From: Stappia sp. BW2
GTDB taxonomy: Bacteria > Pseudomonadota > Alphaproteobacteria > Rhizobiales > Stappiaceae
Direction of reading: 5' to 3'
Assembly (NCBI RefSeq): GCF_008107695.1
Contig: NZ_VIRG01000070.1
Coordinates: forward strand, 868,001-932,000
Length of the DNA stretch: 64,000 nucleotides
The position numbers were made by a program, and so were the translations under genes. Below the pieces are notes generated by a model, which saw only the letters and a list, made by a program, of their open reading frames with translations, ran no database searches and had not been told where the DNA came from. Position 1 is the stretch's first letter; each line of letters begins with the position of its first letter. Below, piece after piece: positions 1 to 8,303 of the stretch.

Positions 1-300
1 CCCTGGTATGTGAAGGGGCTGGCCATCGCGACGGCCGCATACGCTCTCTCACCCATTGACCTGATACCGGATTTCATTCCGGTGATCGGTTACCTCGATG
101 ATCTATTGCTCGTGCCGCTTGGCATCTATCTGGCGGTGAGGCTCATTCCGCCTCAGGTCATGGCGGAATGCCGGGCGGAAGCTGCCAGAAGACAGGACAG
201 GCCGCCTATCAGCCGGATGGCGGCAGGACTGGTCCTGCTGGTCTGGACCGTTGGGGCCCTGGCAATGATGGTGTGGATCTGGCGGCTTTTTCCGGTCTGA
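1..300 (+). CDS. DUF1232 (YkvA-like) membrane protein, 3' part
   Basis: The reading frame is open from the first base (P-W-Y-V-K-G...), so the gene starts upstream and only its last 99 codons are here; the GTG at position 10 is probably internal. The stretch [22 protein letters not shown] is the hallmark of the DUF1232/YkvA family of small membrane proteins: an S-P-I-D-L-I-P-D core followed by G-Y-L-D-D. A second hydrophobic segment (about residues 70-94 of the visible part) closes the protein. The family's function is unknown. A gap of 87 bp separates it from the convergent dehalogenase gene. Confidence 0.85.
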   Translation, partial: PWYVKGLAIATAAYALSPIDLIPDFIPVIGYLDDLLLVPLGIYLAVRLIPPQVMAECRAEAARRQDRPPISRMAAGLVLLVWTVGALAMMVWIWRLFPV

Positions 301-387
301 CCCTCAGACGCGTTGTTCGGTTCGTCGGGACTGTTCCTCAAAAGAGGAAGTCTTCCACCCAGGCATTCCCAGTTTTTTTGGGGGCTG

Positions 388-1050
388 TTAGCCGAGAGTG
401 GCAAGTCCCGTCAGATCAACCAACACCGCTTTGGGAGACAGGTCGAGATATTCGTCTGGCATGCCCATACGGTTCATCCACACCGTGCGGAAGCCGAACG
501 CCGTCGCGCCTGCAATATCCCAACGGTTGGAAGACTGAAAGGAGACTTCTTCCGGATAGATCCGGAAGTGGGTCGTGACCATTTCATAGACCAGCGGATC
601 GGTCTTGAAGGTTCGAAGGTCGTCGACGGAAAAGATCTCGTCAAAGAGTTCCGTCAGACCGGCAGCCTTGGCGGCTGCTTCCAGCATTGCCGGAGACCCG
701 TTGGAGAGGATGGCGATTTTCGCGCCGGTCGCCTTCAGGTTGGTCAGGACCTGTGGCACTTCCGGATAGCAGTCAAGTTCCCAATACGCGCTGAGAAGGT
801 CTTCACGCAGCGACTTGTCAGCGGAAGGCACCAGGGCGAACGCGGTGTCCAGGCCCTGCTGGGTCAGCTCCCAGAAGTCCAGGTACTTGCCCATCAGGGC
901 GCGTACCCAGGAATACTCGAGCTGTTTTTCCCGCCAAAGCGAGGACAGTCTCTGAGCGTCGGGGCCGAGTTTTTCCGCGTGTTTGCGGACGGCTGCATGC
1001 ACGTCGAACAAGGTTCCATACGCATCGAACACGTAAGCAGCATGCGCCAT
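388..1050 (-). CDS. Haloacid dehalogenase, type II
   Basis: A 220-residue HAD-superfamily hydrolase matching (S)-2-haloacid dehalogenases, which replace the halogen of L-2-haloalkanoates with hydroxyl. Visible motifs are the nucleophile Asp9 in FDAYGTLFD, motif II in ILSNGSP (near residue 115), the lysine of FKTDPLVYEM, and SSNRWDIAGA near the C-terminus, which corresponds to the SSNxWD motif typical of type II haloacid dehalogenases. The start is placed at the ATG at 1050 because a GGAGG lies 9 nt upstream; a TTG at 1065 is in frame but overlaps that Shine-Dalgarno. The real substrate could differ, as many HAD proteins are promiscuous. It is convergent with the DUF1232 gene. Confidence 0.88.
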   Translation of the reverse strand: MAHAAYVFDAYGTLFDVHAAVRKHAEKLGPDAQRLSSLWREKQLEYSWVRALMGKYLDFWELTQQGLDTAFALVPSADKSLREDLLSAYWELDCYPEVPQVLTNLKATGAKIAILSNGSPAMLEAAAKAAGLTELFDEIFSVDDLRTFKTDPLVYEMVTTHFRIYPEEVSFQSSNRWDIAGATAFGFRTVWMNRMGMPDEYLDLSPKAVLVDLTGLATLG

Positions 1051-1164
1051 CTTCAAGACCTCCAAGTCCTTTCACGAAACGGCGGAAGAGAACAACCTGA
1101 GGCCTCCTGCGTCAAGCGCCGCTATCTGCAACACAGGACGCTGGCACGACTTTTCCCGCTATTG

Positions 1165-1605
1165 TCACCTGCTATGCACAGGTGGCAGTGTTATCGCGCC
1201 GTTTTCCTCAACCGGCCAGAACGGGTTATAGGCGATCTCAAGCAGGTGGCCTCCCGGCAGTTCCACATAGGAGGAGTAGCCGCCCCAGAAGGCTTTCTGG
1301 GGTTCCTTGACCGGTTTTGCTCCAGCGGCCAGAGCTTTCAGAAAGCTTTGGTCCACTTCGGCTTCCGACCTGCCGTTCCAGGCGAGGGTGACCGCACCGG
1401 TGGGGCTGGCGGTTACAGGCCGTCCGATCTCTTCTTCCAGCGAGGCGCGGCCATAAAGGGCAAATACGCTGCCGGGCACCTGAAAGAACACCACGTCGGG
1501 GCCCGGTGAAGAATGGACCTGCCATCCCAGGCCATCTTCGAAGAAACGGCGTGTTTCGGCGACGTTTTCAACCACCAGTGTCGTCACGGAAATGCGCTGT
1601 TCCAT
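1165..1605 (-). CDS. VOC (glyoxalase/bleomycin resistance) family protein
   Basis: A single-domain protein of 146 residues with two beta-alpha-beta-beta-beta modules of the vicinal oxygen chelate fold: ISVTTLVVENVAETRRFFEDGLGW at the N-terminus and KAFWGGYSSYVELPGGHLLEIAYNPFW near the C-terminus, the latter carrying the E/H-rich strand typical of the family. Members include glyoxalase I, fosfomycin resistance enzymes and ring-cleavage dioxygenases; the substrate cannot be told from sequence. ATG at 1605 is chosen over an upstream in-frame start because GGGAGAGC precedes it at good spacing. It is transcribed in the same direction as the dehalogenase, 114 bp before it. Confidence 0.8.
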   Translation of the reverse strand: MEQRISVTTLVVENVAETRRFFEDGLGWQVHSSPGPDVVFFQVPGSVFALYGRASLEEEIGRPVTASPTGAVTLAWNGRSEAEVDQSFLKALAAGAKPVKEPQKAFWGGYSSYVELPGGHLLEIAYNPFWPVEENGAITLPPVHSR

Positions 1606-1917
1606 CCTGCTCTCCCAAGATTGAGGAAGGAACATATAGAGAACTCCACACGGTGAGAGTCAATGGCCTGGATGCAGATCCGGCGGGTTATGGCCAGACC
1701 AGGCGGTGGGACTCACACCTGGCAATTGCTGGCGAGGGTGGGGAAAATTTCTATCGATTATGTTCGATTTTGGTGGTTTCTATTCCGATTCAAATGGCAT
1801 TTGCGAATAAAGACGACAACTTTCCGGATTTTTTCGGCAAGCTATTGACCTGCCGGGATGGGGGGTGTTGTTTCGGCGGACAAACAGCACGACCGCAACG
1901 CGGAAAAGGAAACGGAC

Positions 1918-2775
1918 ATGAGCGGATGGAGTGAAACCTGGACCTGGATCGACGGGACTTGGCACGAGGGCAATCCGCCGATCATGGGCCCACGCACGCA
2001 CGCCTCCTGGCTCGGTTCCAGCGTTTTTGACGGCGCTCGCTTCTTTGAAGGCGTAATGCCGGACATCGATCTTCACTGCAAACGTGTCAACGATAGTGCA
2101 GAGGCGCTGGGCATGAAGCCGACCATGCAGGTGGGGGAAATGGTCGAACTGTCCAAGGAAGGCTGTGCGAAGTTTGGCGGAGACAAGCAGATTTACGTCA
2201 AGCCGATGTACTGGATAGAGAGTGACGGACCCGGTGTTGTCGCGGGCGATCCCGACAGCACGCGCTTCTGCCTGTGCCTGTTCGATGCGCCGATGGCGGA
2301 CAAGGACGCAGCCATGAGCATTACGCTGTCGCCGTTCCGCCGCCCGACGCTTGAATGCATGCCGGTCAACGCCAAGGCCGGGTGCCTTTATCCCAACAAC
2401 GCCAGGGCCATGCTTGAGGCCAAGGGGCGGGGCTTCGACAATGCTATTGTTCGCGACATGCTTGGCAATGTTGCCGAGCTGACGTCGGCCAATGTCTTCA
2501 TGGCCAAGGAAGGCAAGGTTCATACGCCGGTGCCAAACGGCACTTTCCTGAATGGGATTACCCGTCAGCGGGTCATTCAGTTGCTGCGGTCGGCCGGCTA
2601 TGATGTTTACGAGCGCACCATGGACTATGGCGAATTTCTGGAAGCGGACGAAATCTTCTCGACCGGTAACTACAGCAAGGTCACACCGGTCAAGCGGATT
2701 GATGAGCGTGACTTGCAGCCGGGCCCGATTGCGGCACGCGCAAGAGAGCTCTACTGGGAATTCTCCCACGCCTGA
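1918..2775 (+). CDS. Branched-chain amino acid aminotransferase (class IV)
   Basis: A PLP-dependent fold-type IV aminotransferase of 285 residues, probably interconverting Leu/Ile/Val and their 2-oxo acids. Lys153 in VNAKAGCLYPNN is the predicted Schiff-base lysine, followed by the conserved AELTSANVF (Glu187) and the phosphate-binding LNGITRQRVI turn near residue 212. The start at ATG 1918 has GGAAA upstream; an in-frame ATG at 1858 adds a low-complexity extension not typical of the family. Alphaproteobacteria often carry several paralogues, so calling this IlvE proper is not justified, and a D-amino-acid transaminase or aminodeoxychorismate lyase role is a less likely alternative. It stands alone between divergent and convergent neighbours. 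Confidence 0.87.
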   Translation: MSGWSETWTWIDGTWHEGNPPIMGPRTHASWLGSSVFDGARFFEGVMPDIDLHCKRVNDSAEALGMKPTMQVGEMVELSKEGCAKFGGDKQIYVKPMYWIESDGPGVVAGDPDSTRFCLCLFDAPMADKDAAMSITLSPFRRPTLECMPVNAKAGCLYPNNARAMLEAKGRGFDNAIVRDMLGNVAELTSANVFMAKEGKVHTPVPNGTFLNGITRQRVIQLLRSAGYDVYERTMDYGEFLEADEIFSTGNYSKVTPVKRIDERDLQPGPIAARARELYWEFSHA

Positions 2776-2785
2776 GCGGCAAGCG

Positions 2786-3964
2786 TCACCTGACGACCAG
2801 TGCCGCAGCAACCACAAGTGCTGCTGCGGCCGCCAGAGAGGAAGCGGTAAAGGATCCGGTCAGGTGGTGCATCTGGCCCGCGATCCAGGGCCCGGCCATC
2901 TGTCCGACACCAAAACTTGCCGTCAGAACCGCCAGCATCTGGCGGATTGCCGCCGGACCGTCCCCACTGGCCTCGCGCCGTGCCTCCATGAGGCCAAGGG
3001 CTGTGATCCCCATGAAGGTTGCCCCGAGAAGTGCCGCGCCCAGCAGGAAAAGCGCAGGCACTGTGCTGATGGCCGTCAGGGCGACGCCAGCGGCTTCCAG
3101 AATGCACGCGAGCGCAAAACCCTTCCGGGTTCCCAGCCGCGCTGCGACCCTGTTCCAGACGTAAATCGAAGGCGCGGCGCACAGGCCGACTGTCAGCCAG
3201 ACGTATGCTTCGGTTGACTGAAGCGCCGGATTGGCACGTGCAATCGTGTTGATGAAGGTCGCGGTGATGACGTAGCCGAACCCGAACAGGCCATAAGCCA
3301 GTATCAGTCGGATACGGCTCGCGGACCCGAATGGGGAGGATCGGGCGGCGCCCGGGGAGGTGTATGCCGTTGTTGAGCCCGGCACGGGCACCGGTCCGGT
3401 CGGCACCAGAAAGGCTGCGACCAGCAGAAAGCAAAGCGTTGCTGCGCCGCTCGCCAGCCAGAGCATGCGCCAATCCGCCCCCAGATGCGCAAGGACAGCG
3501 ACGAGGATCGCGGAAAAGGCGATGCCGCAACCGACACCGGCGAAATGCAGGGCGCTTAACCCGCCGCGTCCGGCTTCTGTCAGCCTTTCCAGGATAAGGC
3601 TGGTGGAAAAGACCAGCGCAAAGGCACTTGCGACACCGCTGGCAAAGCGGATCAACAGGAACAGCGGCAGAGCGGTGGTCAGTGCCATCGCGGCGCTGGT
3701 GAGCGCGCTGGCGATCAGTCCGCCCAGAAACCACATGCGAGGACTGCCGGGCAGCGACCTTGAGGCACCGGCAAGCGCCCCCGCCAGATAACCGAGAAAG
3801 TTCGCCGACGCGATCAGGCCTGCATCGTCGGGTGGTAGCGACAAACCGTCGGTCATGAAGGGCAGGATCGGGGTATAGACAAACCGGCCGATTCCCATTG
3901 CGGCTGCAAGGGAGAGCAGGCCGCCGAAAGCCAGTGCGGTGGGAGAGCGTGGTGTGGCTGACAT
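2786..3964 (-). CDS. MFS transporter, YbfB/YjiJ type
   Basis: A 392-residue integral membrane protein with about 12 hydrophobic helices in two halves. The N-terminus (GGLLSLAAAMGIGRFVYTPILPFM) carries the G-I-G-R-F-x-Y-T-P-I-L-P signature of the YbfB/YjiJ branch of the major facilitator superfamily, a group of predicted exporters of unknown substrate. The ATG at 3964 begins just before the first helix. Its stop codon is only 10 bp from the end of the convergent aminotransferase gene. No regulator adjoins it. Confidence 0.85.
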   Translation of the reverse strand: MSATPRSPTALAFGGLLSLAAAMGIGRFVYTPILPFMTDGLSLPPDDAGLIASANFLGYLAGALAGASRSLPGSPRMWFLGGLIASALTSAAMALTTALPLFLLIRFASGVASAFALVFSTSLILERLTEAGRGGLSALHFAGVGCGIAFSAILVAVLAHLGADWRMLWLASGAATLCFLLVAAFLVPTGPVPVPGSTTAYTSPGAARSSPFGSASRIRLILAYGLFGFGYVITATFINTIARANPALQSTEAYVWLTVGLCAAPSIYVWNRVAARLGTRKGFALACILEAAGVALTAISTVPALFLLGAALLGATFMGITALGLMEARREASGDGPAAIRQMLAVLTASFGVGQMAGPWIAGQMHHLTGSFTASSLAAAAALVVAAALVVR

Positions 3965-4131
3965 GGGTTCCGAGGGTCAGTCGATAGAGAATAGGCAGAA
4001 GGCCTCAGTGGCCGTTGAGGCTATCTTGCACGATTGAACCGGATTGTCATTTGCAGGTCGGAGCCGGCTGGGGAGGCGGACAATTGAGGATGGACAGCGA
4101 ATGCTGCTGTCGAGATCAATCAGTGAAACAC

Positions 4132-4166
4132 AAAAGCCCCGCAATGCGTCCATTGCAGGGCTTTTT
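4132..4166. terminator. Rho-independent terminator (bidirectional)
   Basis: A strong stem: AAAAGCCC-x-GCAATG at 4132-4146 pairs with CATTGC-x-GGGCTTTTT at 4151-4166, with one internal mismatch and a short loop. A/T tracts flank both sides. It lies just downstream of the small secreted-protein gene read on the minus strand. Confidence 0.8.
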
Positions 4167-4183
4167 GTTTTAAGAAAATCGGC

Positions 4184-4519
4184 TCAGTTGCTAGAGCGAG
4201 CCGGCTGAACAACAGGAGCGACGAGGCGGGCGTTGGTGCGTTTTGCCTTGCGCAGGGCCTTGGTCCGCATCGTCTTGGCCTTGTAACCGGGGATCTGGGT
4301 CATGCTGGCCCCATGGACGCCGTCACAATGGTCCAGGCTCTCGCCGTAGCAACTGTTCGGGTAGCCGCTGGTCGTTGCGTTACAATGCGAAATCCAGTTG
4401 TTGTAGCATTCGCCAAGATTACTTCCGTCACTGGGGGCAGCTTGAGACGAGATTGTGGTCCCGACCAGAATGCTTCCAGAAACAACAAGGGCGATTGCGT
4501 AAGTATTATTCAATTTCAT
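4184..4519 (-). CDS. Small Cys-containing secreted protein, unknown function
   Basis: I do not recognise this 111-residue protein. Residues 1-28 form a clear signal peptide (Lys near the N-terminus, hydrophobic core VSGSILVGTTISS, then QAAPS). The mature part has four cysteines in GECYNNWISHCN, NSCYGE and DHCDG, spaced as if forming two disulfides, and a basic C-terminal tail rich in Lys/Arg (KAKTMRTKALRKAKRTNAR). That layout suggests an exported periplasmic or secreted protein. It is followed by a strong terminator and preceded by about 345 bp of AT-rich DNA, so it is probably monocistronic. Confidence 0.65.
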   Translation of the reverse strand: MKLNNTYAIALVVSGSILVGTTISSQAAPSDGSNLGECYNNWISHCNATTSGYPNSCYGESLDHCDGVHGASMTQIPGYKAKTMRTKALRKAKRTNARLVAPVVQPARSSN

Positions 4520-4864
4520 GACTATCTCCTAAAAAAAGTCGGCCATCTCTGGCTACGGAGATCAATTTAATTCTTGTTGTCTGGAATGTACGTGTTGCAA
4601 GTCACACAATCTTATTTTTGAAAATTATTGTTCACGTTCTTGTGAGTGATGCAACCAGGGACGGTTGAAAGCGTTCCACTTGCGGGAAATGTCAATGGCA
4701 GATCGCGCGCCTGAAAATAAAAAGAAAAAATTTCTTTATTTTGAGGTTCCGCGCTTGCCGTGTCGGCCCAGCAATCCTATTTTGCCGCTCGACGCGGTCA
4801 TTCGGACGTTGACTGAAGATGTCTGAATGTTGCCGCCCGTCACCGACCTTTTGAGGAGTTTGTC
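4520..4864. other. AT-rich divergent intergenic region before sodB
   Basis: No gene is seen in these 345 bp. They separate the secreted-protein gene (leftward) from superoxide dismutase (rightward) and must hold both promoters. The section is markedly A/T-rich compared with the flanking genes. It contains the AAAGAAA/TTTCTTT palindrome at 4721-4737 listed separately. Confidence 0.6.
4721..4737. promoter_or_regulatory. AT-rich palindrome upstream of sodB
   Basis: AAAGAAA-AAA-TTTCTTT is a perfect 7-bp inverted repeat with a 3-bp spacer, about 130 bp before the dismutase start. Symmetry and position suggest an operator, perhaps for an iron-responsive regulator, but no consensus is matched with certainty and A/T-rich DNA produces such repeats by chance. 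Confidence 0.25.
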
Positions 4865-5467
4865 ATGTCTTTTGAATTGCCTGACCTGCCGTATGCATAT
4901 GATGCGCTGGCCCCTTACATGTCTGCTGAAACGCTCGAGTTTCACCACGACAAACACCACCAGGCTTACGTAACCAAAGGCAACGAGCTGCTCGCCGGCA
5001 GCGGCCTGGAAGGCAAGTCGCTGGAAGAGATCGTCAAGGGTAGCTACGGCAAGAACGCTCCGCTGTTCAATAACGCCGGTCAGCATTACAACCACATCCA
5101 TTTCTGGAAATGGATGAAGAAAGATGGCGGCGGCAGCTCCCTTCCGGGCGCCCTTTCTTCTGCAATCGACAGCGATCTCGGTGGGTTCGACAAGTTCCGC
5201 GCCGATTTCATCGCCGCAGGTGTTGGCCAGTTCGGCTCCGGTTGGGCATGGCTCGCTGTGAAGGACGGCAAGCTGGAAATCATGAAGACGCCGAACGGTG
5301 AAAACCCGCTGGTGCATGGTGCCGCGCCGATCCTTGGCTGCGATGTGTGGGAACATTCCTATTACATCGACTACCGCAACGCGCGTCCGAAATATCTGGA
5401 AGCTTTCATCGACAGCATGGTCAACTGGGACTACGTGCTGGAAATGTACGAAGCAGCGACGAAGTAA
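4865..5467 (+). CDS. sodB: Superoxide dismutase (Fe type)
   Basis: This cytoplasmic enzyme of 200 residues converts superoxide to oxygen and peroxide. All four metal ligands are visible: His27, His77 (in QHYNH), Asp160 and His164 (in DVWEHSYYIDY). Gln73 in NAGQHYNH occupies the position of the second-sphere glutamine of iron enzymes, and the place where manganese enzymes carry their glutamine reads N-G-E, so iron or cambialistic use is more likely than manganese. The start at 4865 has GAGGAG about 9 nt upstream. A strong terminator follows directly, so the gene is probably transcribed alone. Confidence 0.96.
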   Translation: MSFELPDLPYAYDALAPYMSAETLEFHHDKHHQAYVTKGNELLAGSGLEGKSLEEIVKGSYGKNAPLFNNAGQHYNHIHFWKWMKKDGGGSSLPGALSSAIDSDLGGFDKFRADFIAAGVGQFGSGWAWLAVKDGKLEIMKTPNGENPLVHGAAPILGCDVWEHSYYIDYRNARPKYLEAFIDSMVNWDYVLEMYEAATK

Positions 5468-5490
5468 TTCGGGTCACATCCCGTTTCTTG

Positions 5491-5523
5491 AAACCCCGGC
5501 CTGGAAAGGCCGGGGTTTTTTGT
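5491..5523 (+). terminator. Rho-independent terminator after sodB
   Basis: A perfect 12-bp stem, AAACCCCGGCCT (5491-5502) pairing with AGGCCGGGGTTT (5507-5518) around a GGAA loop, followed by a T run. It sits 24 bp past the sodB stop. Confidence 0.92.
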
Positions 5524-5667
5524 TTGGTTGTTTCGTCAGCGTTGACGGTGTGTTCACCGCTGAGTCGTCACCTCACGAGACCGTGATTTCAGGACTGGGT
5601 GGTCCATGGGTTGTACTCTCCCAGGTGAATCATTGCCCATGGCAATTTCCACGAGAGGGAGAGAACG

Positions 5668-6129
5668 ATGCGAATGATCAAATCCGCTGTTGTGTTGGGT
5701 CTGGCGGCCGGGATCGGCCTTGCCGGAACGATTGCTCAGGCGTCTGACGACCCGATCGCGACCCGGCAGGCCATCATGTCTTCCGTCGGCGCAGCCGCCG
5801 GACTTGGTGGCGGTATGATGAAAGGGGAGATTGCCTATTCGCCTGCCGCCGGAAAAGCGGCCATCGCGACCATGCGCGCTGCATCGCTGTCATTTGGCGA
5901 TTTCTTCCCCGCAGGGTCTGATCAGGGGAAAACCGGCGCGGCAGCTGCCATCTGGGAAGATCCGGATGGTTTCTCGGCCGAATTGGCAAAATTTGCGGCA
6001 GCCACGGCAAAAGCTTCGGAAGCTGCTGGCAAAGACGGCCCGGCGGATGTGGAAGCGCTCAAGGCTGCGATGGGGCCCGTATTCGGCTCTTGCAAATCGT
6101 GCCACGAAACTTACCGTAAGAAAAACTGA
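5668..6129 (+). CDS. Cytochrome c556-type (class II) cytochrome c
   Basis: An exported monoheme cytochrome of 153 residues. Residues 1-26 form a signal peptide ending in AQA-S. The heme-binding CKSCH is near the C-terminus (Cys142, Cys145, His146), the class II arrangement of the four-helix c'/c556 family, and RQAIM (Met37) in the first helix fits the R-x-x-x-M axial ligand found in c556 members. It would act in periplasmic electron transfer; the partner is unknown. A strong GAGAGGGAGAGAA Shine-Dalgarno precedes the ATG. The diheme cytochrome gene begins 142 bp downstream on the same strand and may be cotranscribed. Confidence 0.9.
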   Translation: MRMIKSAVVLGLAAGIGLAGTIAQASDDPIATRQAIMSSVGAAAGLGGGMMKGEIAYSPAAGKAAIATMRAASLSFGDFFPAGSDQGKTGAAAAIWEDPDGFSAELAKFAAATAKASEAAGKDGPADVEALKAAMGPVFGSCKSCHETYRKKN

Positions 6130-6271
6130 TCGGCTGAATTCAGGAGCTTTCGGTGCCCGGTGCCACCAGGCCGGCTCCAGCTTGTGAGACAGATCAGCGG
6201 CATTTCATCCCCTCGGGGCTGAAGAGCCGCTGTTTTGGTGTTCAGCTGCAGGCGGAACCCAGGGAGACTCC

Positions 6272-7204
6272 ATGAAAAAGGCTGTCATCGTCCTCGTCGT
6301 GCTTGGCGTTGTTGCCGCAGCTGCGGGGTGGTTTCTGTCCGCGCCGACGACATTGAACCAGGCCCAGCTTGCCGCCTTCGCACCAGGAGATGCCGCGCAA
6401 GGAGAGCTGGTCTTCTGGGCAGGAGGGTGCACGTCCTGTCATGCTGCCAAGGACGCTGAAGGAGACGACAAGCTGAAGCTTGGCGGTGGCCTGCGTCTGG
6501 AAACGCCTTTCGGTGTGTTTGTCGCGCCCAATATCTCCTCCAGCACGGCAGACGGTATCGGCGCCTGGTCGCTTGAAGATTTCGCCAATGCCATGACACA
6601 CGGCACATCGCCGGACGGGCGAAACTACTATCCGGCTTTTCCATATACGTCCTATGCCCGAATGTCCGGCGCTGATATCGGCAACCTTTATGCCTTCCTG
6701 AATACGCTGCCGGCTGTTGAGGGCAAGGCTCCCCCGCATGAACTCGGTTTCCCGTTCAATATCCGCCGGGGCATCGGGCTCTGGAAGCGTTTGTTCCTGG
6801 ATCCGGCACCGGTCATTGCCGCGCCTGCAGCCGGGGGGGATGTTGATACCGCACTCTGGGAGCGTGGCCGGTATCTGGTGGAAGGGCCGGGCCATTGCGG
6901 CGAATGCCATACGCCCCGCAATCTTGCCGGTGGGCTGGAGCTGAGCAGGTGGCTCGGTGGCGCGCCCGCTCCCACAGGGGAAGGCCGCATTCCCGACATA
7001 ACTCCGGTAGAGGGCGGATTCGGCAGCTGGAGTGCTGCTGACATCGCCTATTATCTGGAAAGCGGATTCACGCCGGAATACGATTCCGTTGGCGGAGAAA
7101 TGGTGCATGTTCAGGAGAATATGGCCAAACTTCCCGCAAGCGATCGTGAGGCGATCGCCGCCTATCTGAAAGCCATCCCGGCCGTTGTTCAAACGGCCAA
7201 CTGA
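6272..7204 (+). CDS. Diheme cytochrome c, membrane anchored
   Basis: A 310-residue protein with an uncleaved-looking hydrophobic N-terminus (residues 4-23) that may anchor it on the periplasmic face. Two c-type heme motifs are present: CTSCH at 53-57 and CGECH at 209-213, each starting a cytochrome c domain, with YPAFPYTSYARMS providing a conserved segment between them. This two-domain layout resembles the cytochrome subunits paired with alcohol, gluconate and isoquinoline-type dehydrogenases, yet no dehydrogenase gene is adjacent. AGGGAGA lies 7 nt before the ATG. It probably passes electrons from a periplasmic donor, or from the preceding c556-type protein, to the respiratory chain; that link is inference. 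Confidence 0.87.
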   Translation: MKKAVIVLVVLGVVAAAAGWFLSAPTTLNQAQLAAFAPGDAAQGELVFWAGGCTSCHAAKDAEGDDKLKLGGGLRLETPFGVFVAPNISSSTADGIGAWSLEDFANAMTHGTSPDGRNYYPAFPYTSYARMSGADIGNLYAFLNTLPAVEGKAPPHELGFPFNIRRGIGLWKRLFLDPAPVIAAPAAGGDVDTALWERGRYLVEGPGHCGECHTPRNLAGGLELSRWLGGAPAPTGEGRIPDITPVEGGFGSWSAADIAYYLESGFTPEYDSVGGEMVHVQENMAKLPASDREAIAAYLKAIPAVVQTAN

Positions 7205-7233
7205 CGTCACATCACGGACCATCAGACATTTCC

Positions 7234-7725
7234 ATGACCCCATCGCAGCAAATTTCAATCGTAGCGGTTGAAACCGAGGAAGATCTTGCCGAGGTCCGAC
7301 GCCTTTTCCGCGCCTATGTCGACTGGCTCGGGATCGACCTCTCCTATCAGGGCTTTGAGGAGGAACTTGCAAGCCTGCCGGGAAAATATGCGCCGCCTGT
7401 GGGGGCGCTGTTTCTGGCGAAAGACGGAGCGGGGATCGTTCTCGGTTGTGTTGGTCTGAGAGCATTCGGACAAGACGGCGCGTGCGAAATGAAGCGGCTA
7501 TACGTCTTGCCGGAGGGGCGCGGTAAGGGTGTGGGCGGTGCGCTGGTGGAGGCGGTGGTCAAGGCGGCAGAGGCTGCAGGCTACCGCGAAATGCTGCTGG
7601 ACACGCTGCCAGGCATGACAGGCGCCATCAAGCTTTACAAAGCCGCAGGTTTTGAGAATGTCGACGCCTATTACGATACGCCGATAACCGAGACGGTTTT
7701 CTTTAGAAAACAATTACTTGGGTAG
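7234..7725 (+). CDS. GNAT family N-acetyltransferase
   Basis: An acetyl-CoA-dependent acyltransferase of 163 residues. The acetyl-CoA-binding motif A is evident: MKRLYVLPEGRGKGVGGALVEAV (core R-G-K-G-V-G, about residues 88-108), followed by the DTLPGMTGAIKLYKAAGFE segment typical of motif B. The substrate is not predictable. It lies 29 bp after the diheme cytochrome gene and could be cotranscribed, though the functions are not obviously connected. Confidence 0.88.
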   Translation: MTPSQQISIVAVETEEDLAEVRRLFRAYVDWLGIDLSYQGFEEELASLPGKYAPPVGALFLAKDGAGIVLGCVGLRAFGQDGACEMKRLYVLPEGRGKGVGGALVEAVVKAAEAAGYREMLLDTLPGMTGAIKLYKAAGFENVDAYYDTPITETVFFRKQLLG

Positions 7726-7750
7726 AGTTTCGCGAGCTTTCAAACAAAAC

Positions 7751-7790
7751 CACCCGCGAGCAGGTGGCCAAGTTTTCTTTTTTGTTATTG
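7751..7790 (+). terminator. Possible weak terminator after the GNAT gene
   Basis: CCACC...GGTGG (7751-7768) forms a short 5-bp stem followed within a few bases by a T-rich run. It lies between two convergent genes, where a terminator is expected, but the stem is short. Confidence 0.3.
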
Positions 7791-7911
7791 GGTCGTTTTG
7801 CCCGTGCACAGTTGTTCAAAAGATCTGAGAGCGCCTTTGCGGCTTTGATTTAGTTATATTCTACTAATTGATAATACGGAGGAACAGGTACGGTTGCAAG
7901 CCATTGATCAA

Positions 7912-8286
7912 TCAAGAGGCAATGACCGCTTCCGCTTCGACCTTCAGGTCAGGATGAAACAGGGCGGCAACACAGACCAGCGAACTGGCTGGCATGTCAG
8001 TTTCATAGAGGTCTGTCAGGGTCGACCGGATTTCCGGCAAATCCGACATGTCGGTCACAAACACGGTTACTTTCAGCAGATCCTTCAATGAGCTTCCGAA
8101 GTGGGCCGCGACAGTCTGCAACTGATTGAATATCTCTTTCACCTGCGGGCCGGCCGAGGCGGCCTGTGCAGCTGTGCCGAAGGCCGTGAAGCCGGAGGTG
8201 TAGACTGTCTGTCCATGCCGCACGGTATGGGAATAGGGCCCGGCAGGCAGGCCCAGTTCCTCGATGTTCTGTCTGATCAAAGACAA
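7912..8286 (-). CDS. RidA/YjgF family protein lacking the catalytic arginine
   Basis: A single-domain protein of about 125 residues of the Rid family, whose archetype hydrolyses reactive enamine/imine intermediates. The pattern is recognisable: GPYSHTVRHGQTVYTSGF near the N-terminus, then KVTVFVTDMSDLPEI, then PASSLVCVAALFHPDLKVEAEAVIA. In active RidA the last block carries an arginine (P-A-R-S), which binds the substrate carboxylate; here that position reads P-A-S-S, so imine deaminase activity is doubtful. No ATG fits; the TTG at 8286 follows GGAAAG, and TTG at 8280 is an alternative. It is the third gene of a leftward cluster behind the ABM and DUF2798 genes. Confidence 0.82.
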   Translation of the reverse strand: MSLIRQNIEELGLPAGPYSHTVRHGQTVYTSGFTAFGTAAQAASAGPQVKEIFNQLQTVAAHFGSSLKDLLKVTVFVTDMSDLPEIRSTLTDLYETDMPASSLVCVAALFHPDLKVEAEAVIAS

Positions 8287-8303
8287 CTTCTTTCCAATCC
8301 TGA

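Noticed and set aside
313-1509. 398-residue rightward frame opposite dehalogenase and VOC genes
   Set aside because: Both minus-strand genes have family motifs and ribosome sites; this frame does not.
1780-2817. 345-residue leftward frame opposite the aminotransferase
   Set aside because: The aminotransferase on the plus strand has its PLP lysine and family motifs; the opposite frame shows none.
6242-7465. 407-residue leftward frame across the diheme cytochrome and GNAT genes
   Set aside because: It covers two well-supported plus-strand genes and has no recognisable domain.
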